A stretch of DNA of 64,000 bases from Balneolaceae bacterium (GTDB lineage Bacteria; Bacteroidota; Rhodothermia; Balneolales; Balneolaceae): the NCBI GenBank assembly GCA_007693395.1, contig REDS01000117.1, positions 1-64,000 on the forward strand, written 5' to 3'. Under the pieces are notes generated by a model. It saw nothing but the letters and a program-made list of their open reading frames with translations. It had not been told where the DNA came from and did no database searches. Shown here piece by piece: positions 1 to 8,949 of the stretch. Both the position numbers and the translations under genes were made by a program. Numbering within the stretch: position 1 is the first letter of the stretch; each line of letters starts with the position of its first letter.

Positions 1-148
1 AAAATGCTTTCAGCGCAAGATGAACCATAATGATGGAATCTTTACCGCCGGAAAATAGGAGAACAGGTCGCTCAAACTGGGCAGCAACCTCTCTCATGAT
101 GTATATTCCTTCATCTTCAAGTTGCTTCAGATGGCTGTTAATTTTCAT
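1..148 (-). CDS. cysD: Sulfate adenylyltransferase subunit 2 (CysD), N-terminal fragment truncated by window edge
   Basis: Reverse-strand translation [49 protein letters not shown], with PP-loop SGGKDS typical of CysD. Confidence 0.85.
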   Translation of the reverse strand, partial: MKINSHLKQLEDEGIYIMREVAAQFERPVLLFSGGKDSIIMVHLALKAF

Positions 149-284
149 ATAAAGATAGAGATTTTATTAAGTAACAAATTGATTAAAGGTACGGCCTTAC
201 CGGCTGAATGTCAGGTTTGAACGGCCATAAGTTTTCAGTTCATCCGTTTGAATGGAATATAATGAAGGATGCTGTTTTCCAACA

Positions 285-1031
285 TTATAAGCCGATGATA
301 AACTCATCATTTTTCAGGGATGGTTTATTATAGGTTAACGGCGAGTTACGTGTTCCGTTTTTCCCTGAATATCGAAACACTGCATCGGCGGCGGCTGTAT
401 CCCACTCCATCGTAGGACCAAAGCGAGGATAGATATCTGCCTTTCCCTCTGCAACAAGGCATATTTTCAATGAGCTGCCATAAGGTATCTCTTCAGAAAC
501 CTGTATTCCCATTTTCTCAAGGCGTTCTTTAGTATCATTCCCTCCGTGAGACCTGCTAACTGCAATACGTGCAGCTTTTGTCTTATCGTAAGGTGTATGT
601 GAAATTTGTTGTGGCTCACTGGTTCCGTTTTGTATCCAGGCACCATCTTTTTTATCGGCATAGTACAGGCGCTCTTTTGCGGGGATATACACCACTCCCA
701 AAACGGGAATGCTTCCTTCAATAAGAGCAATATTTACAGTAAACTCTCCATTCTTCTTAATGAACTCTTTGGTACCATCAAGCGGATCGACAAGAAAAAA
801 GCGTTGCCACTTTTTTCGGATTTCGTAATCGGGGAGTTCGCTCTCCTCTGAGATAATCGGTATATCAGGCTCCAGTTTCCTCAGCCCATTCACGATAATA
901 GTATGGGCAGCCATATCTGCTTTTGTGAGTGGTGATTGATCATCCTTTTTTTGCACCTCAATCTCATCAGTATAAAATGTGAGAATGGCTTTACCTGCCT
1001 TTATGGCAATCTCGTTAATCTGTTGAAGCAT
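285..1031 (-). CDS. cysQ: 3'(2'),5'-bisphosphate nucleotidase CysQ
   Basis: Inositol-monophosphatase family motifs (SEES, VDPLDGTKEFI, EWDTAAADAV); next to cysD. Confidence 0.9.
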   Translation of the reverse strand: MLQQINEIAIKAGKAILTFYTDEIEVQKKDDQSPLTKADMAAHTIIVNGLRKLEPDIPIISEESELPDYEIRKKWQRFFLVDPLDGTKEFIKKNGEFTVNIALIEGSIPVLGVVYIPAKERLYYADKKDGAWIQNGTSEPQQISHTPYDKTKAARIAVSRSHGGNDTKERLEKMGIQVSEEIPYGSSLKICLVAEGKADIYPRFGPTMEWDTAAADAVFRYSGKNGTRNSPLTYNKPSLKNDEFIIGL

Positions 1032-1097
1032 TTATAATTTATTTGATTAATAAAAAACTTCTGTCTGTGATGAGTTTTAAAATAGAAATTTTAAGCC

Positions 1098-2864
1098 TTA
1101 AAAAGGCCAAACAAGTGGAATCAGAATCAGAGCCGTAGCAGCCACCGCAATATTGAGAGGTAAGCCCACTTTAAGAAAATCAGTGAATTTATATCCTCCC
1201 GGGCCAAGTACCATCAGATTGGTTTGATACCCTATTGGTGTGGAAAAACTTGCCGATGCAGCAAATATTATCGCCATGATAAAAGGCATAAAGCTTACTC
1301 CCATAGAATCTGCCAAAGTTATGGCAATAGGAAATATAAGCGCTGCTGCAGCATTATTTGTAATCATTTCAGTGAGCAGCCACGTTGCCAGATAAGTAGC
1401 AATTAACGCTGTATATGGGTGTACTCCTGCCCACTCAATAAATCCACCGGCAAGCGTTTCAGCCACGCCGGTTATCTGCAATGCATTACCTATCCCCAAA
1501 GCAGACGCGATAACAATGAGTACCTGCCAGTCTATGGTTCTGCGTGCATCTGAAAGCTTACAGCATTTAAACAGTATCATAGCACCGGCAGCAAGGAACG
1601 ACGCTTTAAACATGCTGAGCAATCCGGTTGCTGCTGCGAGCACCATCAATCCAAGAATTAACCAGGCCCGGCCTGCACGTTCCGTACTTGGAGCACCATT
1701 CTCTGATAAGGTACTCACCAGCAGAAAATCGTTCGACGAACGGAATCTTTTTGTGAAATCTCTTGGTGTTTCGAGCAGTAAAATATCACCCGTACGCAGC
1801 TTGATATCCCCTATTCTTTTTTTGATGCGCTCACCATCCCGGCTCACTGCAAGCACAACAGCTCCAAACCTGTTTCTGAATTCACCTTCTTTTATGGTCA
1901 TACCGTTTAAGGGATTAGACGGAGCCACAACTGCTTCAACAAGGTTGCGTTCGCTTCTTGGAGCATTAAGTTTGAAAACCTGTTCTGTAGCCGGTTGCAA
2001 ACCAGACATCTGCTGCAAGTCTGCCATGGCATCAACAACACCGGTAAAGATAAGCCGATCATCTTTTTTTAACTTTTCTGAGGGCTCAACAGCTGCAATT
2101 ATTCGCTCATTTCGTATAATTTCCACCAAGAACAACCCCGGCAACTGCCTTAACCCTGCATTTTCTATAGTTTTCCCAATGAGAGAACTATCATGGGGAA
2201 TCATCATCTCAATTGTATACTCCCGTGTATTTTCGAAAGAAGCAAAGCCCGATTTTCTTTCCGGCAAAAGTTTTCTGCCAATCGTTAATAGATAAATTAC
2301 CCCCACTAAAGCGATAGGAACTCCAACCCAGGCCGGATCAAAAATATTGAGAGAAATACCTTTATTATCTATTAGAAGGCCGTTTACAATCAGGTTGGTA
2401 CTTGTTCCGATTAACGTACAGGTACCGCCAAGAATAGCTGCATAACTAAGCGGAATCAGTAATTTCGAATTGGCTATCTGATGCATTTTCGACCAATCTT
2501 TTAATGCAGGAATAAATGACGCCACGATTGGTGTATTGTTCAAAAATGCGCTTAGGCCCATTACCGGAGTAATAATTCTGGCTTGAGCGGTAAGCTCCGA
2601 TTTTGTTTGACCAAGAATTTTCTGTATTACAAACTGTATAGCCCCTGTCTCCTTCAACCCGTAAGCAACAATGTAGAGAGCTGCAACGGTTAGCATACCT
2701 TCATTAGAAAACCCAACTAATGCATCACTAACCGGAATAATATTGAGTACAATAATTGCGGTAAGTGCTCCTGCAAATACAAAATCTGCCGGTGCATTTT
2801 TTACAATTAGCAATACAAAAGCTATTGCCAGGATCAGTAAGATCAGCAGCCCTGATGGATCCAC
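1098..2864 (-). CDS. SLC13/DASS family permease with TrkA-C (RCK_C) domains, probable sulfate transporter
   Basis: Polytopic; two central soluble TrkA-C-like repeats; FLNNTPIVASFIPAL and TEMITNNAAAALIFPIA signatures; GTG start; sulfate assimilation context. Confidence 0.85.
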   Translation of the reverse strand: MDPSGLLILLILAIAFVLLIVKNAPADFVFAGALTAIIVLNIIPVSDALVGFSNEGMLTVAALYIVAYGLKETGAIQFVIQKILGQTKSELTAQARIITPVMGLSAFLNNTPIVASFIPALKDWSKMHQIANSKLLIPLSYAAILGGTCTLIGTSTNLIVNGLLIDNKGISLNIFDPAWVGVPIALVGVIYLLTIGRKLLPERKSGFASFENTREYTIEMMIPHDSSLIGKTIENAGLRQLPGLFLVEIIRNERIIAAVEPSEKLKKDDRLIFTGVVDAMADLQQMSGLQPATEQVFKLNAPRSERNLVEAVVAPSNPLNGMTIKEGEFRNRFGAVVLAVSRDGERIKKRIGDIKLRTGDILLLETPRDFTKRFRSSNDFLLVSTLSENGAPSTERAGRAWLILGLMVLAAATGLLSMFKASFLAAGAMILFKCCKLSDARRTIDWQVLIVIASALGIGNALQITGVAETLAGGFIEWAGVHPYTALIATYLATWLLTEMITNNAAAALIFPIAITLADSMGVSFMPFIMAIIFAASASFSTPIGYQTNLMVLGPGGYKFTDFLKVGLPLNIAVAATALILIPLVWPF

Positions 2865-2951
2865 TTAAAATGATTTGGTTAAACGAAACAACTTTAATGA
2901 TAGGAATTTGTGTAACAAATAGATAAGCTCTCTTCTACTTTTCTGATTTTC

Positions 2952-2992
2952 AAAAAAAAAGAGGCTGCCAATATTCGACAACCTCTTTTAAA
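2952..2992 (-). terminator. Rho-independent terminator of the OmpA-family gene
   Basis: AAAGAGG...CCTCTTT stem with an A9 run on + strand (U-tract in the minus transcript), just downstream of the stop at 3013. Confidence 0.7.
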
Positions 2993-3012
2993 AATAGGGA
3001 TACGGTAATTTC

Positions 3013-4257
3013 TTACTGGATTACCATTTCAACTCTTCTGTTGAGCATTCTTGCTTCTTCACTTGTGTTTGGTACAAGCGGGCGTGTTTCGCCATAACCT
3101 CTTGTTGAGATTCTGTCAGCATCAATACCAGATGTTACCAGATACTGCTTAACAGCAGCTGCTCTTCTTTCAGAAAGGCCCTGGTTGTAAGACTCAGAAC
3201 CAATATCGCAGGTATGCCCCGCAACAGAGAGATTCTTCTCAGGATTGTTGGCAAGTGCACGAACAACTTTGGCAAGTGTTGGCTTGGCATTTTCTCGAAT
3301 CACTGCAGAGTCGAATGCAAAGAGTACATCACTGTCTATAGTGAGCTCTACTCTGTCCATATCTGCAACCATCTGCTCAAGGTTATTCATTCTATCTTCG
3401 AGCTCATCCATTCTGTCTTCAAGAGCACGTATAAGTTGCTCGTGCTCATCAAGCCTTGATGTATTGTCTGCCACTCTGCTGTCGAGGTCAGATATTCTGC
3501 CTTCTAGTCTGTTAATCGCTGCAGGATCTACACCAGGTGTAAATTTATGCCAGTCTGCATCACGGTCGCTGCTTCCAAATTTAATCTGAATACCTGCTGT
3601 CACTGAACTCCAATTATCCTGAGTTCTTCTGTTGAGATCTATATCAAGCTCAGGGCGAGTTCTGTGGCCGTCGATAAGATCGTCATTAGCAATGTTGTAA
3701 TCGTATTGAGCGAAAAGATCAAGTCTTCGGCCAAGATTGAAACGAACACCGGCACCGAAGTTAGCAAAAAATGCAGGCTCTGAGTGATCTTCACCTGTAA
3801 ATTGCTGCCATGCACCAATTTGATTTCTTGATTCTGTCTCTACATCATTAAAAATTAAACCTAAGCCAACAGTAGCATAAAGATTCACTGTTTCTGAGGT
3901 AGATCCCAGCATTCTAAGCATATTAATCTGTGAAGATACAGATGTGATAAAGTAGCTGTTTTCGAAGTGTCTGTCGTAGAAGTTGCCCTGATTGTTCACA
4001 CCATCTTCATCAGACGAAGTGAAAGTACCAAAAAGGAAATTTGTTTGAATTGCAAAGGTAGGATTTGCAGCATAACGGAGATTAAATCCAAATGTAGGAT
4101 CGTACTCAGTACCAATGTTCATATGTCCCTGAGTAACCCCACCCATTAAACCTATACTTAATCTGTTGGGCTCTTGATTTTCCTGAGCATCAACCGGAGG
4201 CACAAGTGTTAATGAAGCAATTAACGCAATGACGCATAGTTTATAAATAATTTTCAT
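3013..4257 (-). CDS. OmpA family outer membrane protein: N-terminal beta-barrel, coiled coil, C-terminal OmpA domain
   Basis: Signal peptide; barrel-like N-term; coiled-coil segment RLEGRISDLDSRVADNTSRLDEHEQLIRALEDRMDELEDRMNNLEQM; OmpA C motif (AGHTCDIGSESYNQGLSERRAAAVKQYLV). Confidence 0.9.
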   Translation of the reverse strand: MKIIYKLCVIALIASLTLVPPVDAQENQEPNRLSIGLMGGVTQGHMNIGTEYDPTFGFNLRYAANPTFAIQTNFLFGTFTSSDEDGVNNQGNFYDRHFENSYFITSVSSQINMLRMLGSTSETVNLYATVGLGLIFNDVETESRNQIGAWQQFTGEDHSEPAFFANFGAGVRFNLGRRLDLFAQYDYNIANDDLIDGHRTRPELDIDLNRRTQDNWSSVTAGIQIKFGSSDRDADWHKFTPGVDPAAINRLEGRISDLDSRVADNTSRLDEHEQLIRALEDRMDELEDRMNNLEQMVADMDRVELTIDSDVLFAFDSAVIRENAKPTLAKVVRALANNPEKNLSVAGHTCDIGSESYNQGLSERRAAAVKQYLVTSGIDADRISTRGYGETRPLVPNTSEEARMLNRRVEMVIQ

Positions 4258-4737
4258 AGCGAATGATATGTTATTGTTAGCATTTACGACTAAATTGACA
4301 AATTTTATATAGGAGTACGGAAATTATGTTCCAAATTAATATGCCATTATCACTTTGTCGAGCATGGGATTAAATTCATAAAACCATTTCAGTAAAAATA
4401 TGAATTTATCTTGTAATATGGAATATCAATACAAGTACTTAACAAAATATAATTTATAACCCGTTCCATGTCTGATTTCTCAAGCATATTCCCAGTTTAT
4501 TAATTTTCTTTCTGCTTGATGCTATCTTTTGGATAGTCTAAATTCACTGGATGAAACCGAACACTTCAGCCAACATAATGTATTGCATGTCATGCATAAT
4601 CAGAAAAAATCTTATCTCTGATGAGATTTGTATTACACCGCATGCATACCCTTCGCACCTCTCTCTCGGCTGATTTCCCACCTCTACTCTACCATAAGTT
4701 TCAAAATACTAAACTTAAAAAAATTCGGAGCATTGTT

Positions 4738-6126
4738 ATGAACAAAGAACGTAAACGATCCTGGGCTGAACCTTATAAAATCAAAATGGTTGAGCCCGTC
4801 AGAATGACCACCCGCGAAGAGCGCCACCAAGCAATTAAAGGTGCCGGTTATAATACTTTTTTACTGAGATCCAGAGATGTTTATATCGACCTTTTAACAG
4901 ACAGTGGTACTTCGGCTATGAGCGACAGGCAGTGGGCTGGCTTAATGCTTGGGGATGAATCTTATGCAGGCAGCGAGAATTTCTATCATCTTGAAGAAGC
5001 CATTCAAACGTATTATGGGTATAAATATCTTGTACCTACACATCAGGGACGAGCTGCCGAGCACATCATCTCTCAGATACTGATAAAAAAGGGAGACATC
5101 ATTCCCGGAAATATGTATTTCACCACAACAAAAGTGCATCAGGAGCTTGCCGGTGGCACTTTTGTGGATGTCATTATAGATGAAGCACACAACCCCGAAA
5201 ACGAACACCCATTCAAAGGAAATATTGATATTGAGAAGCTTGAATCTGTCATTAAAAAATATGGTGCAGACAGAATTCCTTATGTCTCGGTTGCCACTAC
5301 AGTAAATATGGCAGGCGGCCAGCCAATTTCTTTGGAGAACCTGAAAGCTGTGCGCAAACTTACTACAAATTATGGTATCAAAATAATCCATGATATGACC
5401 CGTGTAGCTGAAAATGCATATCTGATTAAACTGCGGGAGCCAGGCTACTCTGAAAAAACTGTTCGGGAAATAGTTAAAGAGATCTGCTCTTTAACTGATG
5501 GTGCAACCATGAGTGCAAAAAAGGACGCACTTGTAAATATCGGTGGTTTTCTTGCTGTTAATGACGAAGATATTTTCAACAAGGCAAGAAACATGGTGGT
5601 AATCTATGAGGGTTTGCACACCTATGGCGGTATGGCCGGCCGTGATATGGAAGCTTTGGCAATCGGTATTAAAGAGTCTGTAGAATACGATCATATTCGC
5701 GCAAGAGTTGGCCAGGTTATCTATCTGGGCAATAAACTGTTGAATATGGGTGTGCCTATTGTAAAACCTATTGGCAGCCACGGTATATTTCTCGATGCGA
5801 AGAAAATACTCCCTCACCTAAGCCAGGATGGGCTCCCTGCACAATCTTTAGCTGCGGCAATATATCTCGATTCGGGAGTACGGGCCATGGAGCGCGGGGT
5901 AGTTTCGGCAGGGAGAAATCCCGAAACAGGCAAACACAATTATCCTAATCTTGAACTGGTGAGATTAACCATTCCGCGAAGAGTGTACACACAGGCTCAC
6001 ATGGATGTTGTTGCTGAATCAGTAGAGGCTGTTTTACACAATAGCGCTAACGTATCGGGGCTTAAATTTGTGTATGAACCAAAATACCTGAGGTTTTTTC
6101 AGTCGCGTTTTGAGCCGGTTTCCTGA
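4738..6126 (+). CDS. tpl: Tyrosine phenol-lyase (beta-tyrosinase), PLP-dependent
   Basis: Strong full-length similarity to Citrobacter TPL from memory (AGYNTFLLxSxDxYIDLLTDSGT, YAGSENFYHLE, PTHQGR, MSAKKDALVNIGG, RLTIPRRVYT); GGAG about 9 nt upstream of ATG 4738 supports this start over 4621. Confidence 0.85.
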   Translation: MNKERKRSWAEPYKIKMVEPVRMTTREERHQAIKGAGYNTFLLRSRDVYIDLLTDSGTSAMSDRQWAGLMLGDESYAGSENFYHLEEAIQTYYGYKYLVPTHQGRAAEHIISQILIKKGDIIPGNMYFTTTKVHQELAGGTFVDVIIDEAHNPENEHPFKGNIDIEKLESVIKKYGADRIPYVSVATTVNMAGGQPISLENLKAVRKLTTNYGIKIIHDMTRVAENAYLIKLREPGYSEKTVREIVKEICSLTDGATMSAKKDALVNIGGFLAVNDEDIFNKARNMVVIYEGLHTYGGMAGRDMEALAIGIKESVEYDHIRARVGQVIYLGNKLLNMGVPIVKPIGSHGIFLDAKKILPHLSQDGLPAQSLAAAIYLDSGVRAMERGVVSAGRNPETGKHNYPNLELVRLTIPRRVYTQAHMDVVAESVEAVLHNSANVSGLKFVYEPKYLRFFQSRFEPVS

Positions 6127-6142
6127 ACGGCTCTACATACCC

Positions 6143-6652
6143 TCAGGGTGATAGTTTCTGCAACAAATCTTCGGCCTGAATTGCCTGCTGAAGTAGTGAA
6201 ATGAGTTCTGATCTGCTTAGAACTGCTTTCGTATAGACATAGTGCACACCATTATCGGCTTGTTCATGCTCAACAGTAAATTCCACATTACTGATGTCCA
6301 GATCGCGAATGGAGTTGCGCAAATCTATGATAAAAGATGTATCAGCATATGGAGAACTATCTCCATCAGCGAGCTCTCTTCTTGCCTCTTCAGCAAGGCG
6401 GTCTATTTCGAATTTTAGATTCTGAATAGAACTTTCACGTGAGTAGCCGGCAGCATTTGCTGAATCTGCTGCAGAAGCCATTGCAAATCCGTAAACGGCT
6501 AATGAGTCAGAAGAGGCATACAGATCGCTGCTGTACCATTCAGGCACTGCCGACTCTTCTGCTTCTTCCGGTTCAGTTTCCACAGCTACTTCGGGTGTTG
6601 CGCACGCGGCCAGCAACATTGCGCTGATCGCAATTATGGATAAGTATTTCAT
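6143..6652 (-). CDS. Lipoprotein, LPP20-like
   Basis: Lipobox LLAAC; C-terminal region resembles LPP20 family. Confidence 0.5.
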   Translation of the reverse strand: MKYLSIIAISAMLLAACATPEVAVETEPEEAEESAVPEWYSSDLYASSDSLAVYGFAMASAADSANAAGYSRESSIQNLKFEIDRLAEEARRELADGDSSPYADTSFIIDLRNSIRDLDISNVEFTVEHEQADNGVHYVYTKAVLSRSELISLLQQAIQAEDLLQKLSP

Positions 6653-6661
6653 GTAAACAGG

Positions 6662-8203
6662 TTAGGGGAGTTTAAAATAACCGATATTCCCTTCACGGGT
6701 TTGTACTTTGAGGTTTAAAGATCGGTTGTTTTGAATTGCTTCGAAAATTTCTTTATCAATTTTTTGAAGATCTGATGCTTCAACATTATTAAGTTCAAGA
6801 AGTTCAGAGCCCTCTCTCAGCCCTCTGTTCCAGGCTTCAGAATTTCGTTCAACTCTATGAATGTAAATATTAAATTTATCAGGGTCTTCAGGTGTTGACA
6901 ATGCTCTTAAAGTAAATCCTACCTCTTCATAGGATTTCTGCTCTACACCCCTTGAACGGCCGTCACCCGGAATTTCACTCCATTCATTCAATTCAGGCTC
7001 GTCATCAAACTGCTCTATTCTGGATGTTACCGGTGGTTGTACTACACGTTCTCGCAACCTTAGAGTTCTGTCAATGGTTTCGCCCCGCCGCCACACGGTT
7101 AATGTTATTTCATCATTGGGCCTAAACATTGCAACTCTCTCCTGCAGGCGGTTTGATTCATTCACAGGCTCACCATTCACGGCAAGAATCACATCATCAG
7201 GCCTGATACCGGCTTCATAAGCAGCGCTCTCATTGCCTACTCCGCTTACAGCTACACCTTCTATGGTTTCAAGGCCAACCCTGCGGGCAATTCTTGCATC
7301 TACAGTTTGTATGCTAACACCCATCATGCCTCGCTGTACCTCCCCAAACTCAATAATGTCTGTTGCAACTTTAAGGGCAAGATTACTTGGCACGGCAAAT
7401 CCGTAGCCCTGATAAGTTCCGCTCTGTGTTGCAATAGCGGTGTTAATGCCAATCAATTCGCCGCTTGTATTAACCAATGCACCACCACTATTACCACGAT
7501 TAATTGCTGCATCAGTTTGAATAAAACTTTCAATTCGGTATTCGTCGTTAATAATTTGCACATCACGGCTTAGCGCACCCACAATTCCAGCGGTTACGGT
7601 AGATCGTAACCTGAATGGATTGCCGATTGCCATTACCCATTCTCCCACCTCAACCAGATCGGAATTTCCAACCGTAATAGAAGGCAGGTTTAGAGCATCA
7701 ACTTTTAAAACGGCGAGGTCTGTACTCGGGTCTCTGCCAACTACGCGCCCGTCAAAAGAGCGTTTATCATCAAGGGTAATTGTTATGCCATCCCGGAGGG
7801 CATCTTCGATTACGTGATTGTTTGTGAGGATATATCCATCAGAAGAGATAATTACACCCGAACCCACTGTGCGCGCTCTTGGCGGAAGAAATCGCTCCCA
7901 AAATCCCTCTTCATTTTCATCTTCCTGATCTATACGTCTGTTTCTGTTGGAAACTACAGTTTCAATAAACACTACAGTGGGAGTTACATTTCTCGCCACA
8001 TTCCTGAAAACAAACCGGTCATCAATTTTTTCAAGCTCTTCATTCGTCCAAAATGGTGTATCGCTTCGGTTCACTTCGGTAAAACGAACTTCTGCAAGAT
8101 CGAAAGAGAAAGAGCCCTGACGGAAGAGCATCAGAATCATACCAAGCATGATGCCGATTAACAATAATAAAATGCCTGAAAGTAATTTTTCTCTAAATGT
8201 CAT
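6662..8203 (-). CDS. HtrA/DegP-type trypsin-like serine protease with PDZ domains, membrane-anchored
   Basis: TNNHVIEDA, DLAVLKVD and GNSGGALVN catalytic motifs; PDZ domain; N-terminal TM helix. Confidence 0.93.
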   Translation of the reverse strand: MTFREKLLSGILLLLIGIMLGMILMLFRQGSFSFDLAEVRFTEVNRSDTPFWTNEELEKIDDRFVFRNVARNVTPTVVFIETVVSNRNRRIDQEDENEEGFWERFLPPRARTVGSGVIISSDGYILTNNHVIEDALRDGITITLDDKRSFDGRVVGRDPSTDLAVLKVDALNLPSITVGNSDLVEVGEWVMAIGNPFRLRSTVTAGIVGALSRDVQIINDEYRIESFIQTDAAINRGNSGGALVNTSGELIGINTAIATQSGTYQGYGFAVPSNLALKVATDIIEFGEVQRGMMGVSIQTVDARIARRVGLETIEGVAVSGVGNESAAYEAGIRPDDVILAVNGEPVNESNRLQERVAMFRPNDEITLTVWRRGETIDRTLRLRERVVQPPVTSRIEQFDDEPELNEWSEIPGDGRSRGVEQKSYEEVGFTLRALSTPEDPDKFNIYIHRVERNSEAWNRGLREGSELLELNNVEASDLQKIDKEIFEAIQNNRSLNLKVQTREGNIGYFKLP

Positions 8204-8949
8204 AAGGGTGGATTCAATATGGTATCAAAGATTTTATCCGATCGTCTGGGTTTTACTCCTTCCACGTGATAACGAATATATCTGTCTAAATATTCGATTA
8301 GCTCACTTAGTTCATTTTTCAGGAATTTTTTTTCCAGTAATTCACTGTTATTGGAATGTAGTAAATCCCGAATAAATGTGAATTGAGATGATGTGAGCAA
8401 AATTGACTCAGACCCTGTGGAGTAAGCCGATAGTGTACCTGTTTCGATATTCATATAGCCTTTATCACTATCATAAGAGCCGTTTGTTTCATCGAACTGC
8501 AAACCAATTCCAATTTTATCAATAACCCTTAGCTGCACATAAGGAATAACAGATTTACTGACTTCCTGCTGATCATTAATCCATTTCAGCATTTTTTTGA
8601 TGAACACAAAAAGAGATTCGTTCACCTCATTCTCATGTAAAATCTGGTTAACCAGCTCCATAATGATGGATGATATGGCCAATTTATGCATGTGAACCCG
8701 CAGATTGTCGAGCTTTAGTATATATGCTGCATCAGAAAGTGTTTGAACTGCCCGGGTTGATTTGTGATAGAAAATAACCTCTAAAACCTGCCCGGTTACA
8801 AGAAAAGCTGAGAATTTGCTTTTGGGGCGCCTTGCTCCTTTTGCAATTACCGCCTGGATGCCATTTGAGCGCGTAAAGAGTGTTGCAATAAGGCTTGTTT
8901 CACCATATTGAACGGCTCGCAAAACAATGGCTTCTGTTTTGATGATCAT
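8200..8949 (-). CDS. recO: DNA repair protein RecO
   Basis: N-term IIKTEAIVLRAVQYGETSLIATLFTR and KGARRPKSKFSAFL typical of RecO; 4-nt overlap with the HtrA gene. Confidence 0.88.
   Translation of the reverse strand: MIIKTEAIVLRAVQYGETSLIATLFTRSNGIQAVIAKGARRPKSKFSAFLVTGQVLEVIFYHKSTRAVQTLSDAAYILKLDNLRVHMHKLAISSIIMELVNQILHENEVNESLFVFIKKMLKWINDQQEVSKSVIPYVQLRVIDKIGIGLQFDETNGSYDSDKGYMNIETGTLSAYSTGSESILLTSSQFTFIRDLLHSNNSELLEKKFLKNELSELIEYLDRYIRYHVEGVKPRRSDKIFDTILNPPL

Noticed and set aside
1516-2295. 259-aa ORF antisense to the SLC13 permease gene
   Set aside because: Low-complexity Ser/Pro-rich antisense translation; the minus-strand gene has clear homology
4468-4503. 11-aa ORF MSDFSSIFPVY as a tna-like leader peptide for TPL
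   Set aside because: Very short, no SD, no conserved feature beyond a terminal Tyr codon; likely chance without comparative data
4584-4596. TGCATG-T-CATGCA palindrome upstream of TPL
   Set aside because: Only 6-bp arms and low complexity; expected by chance at this scale, no conservation evidence
4621-4737. 39-aa N-terminal extension of tyrosine phenol-lyase
   Set aside because: Homology to TPL starts after MNKERKRS..., and a GGAG SD precedes ATG 4738
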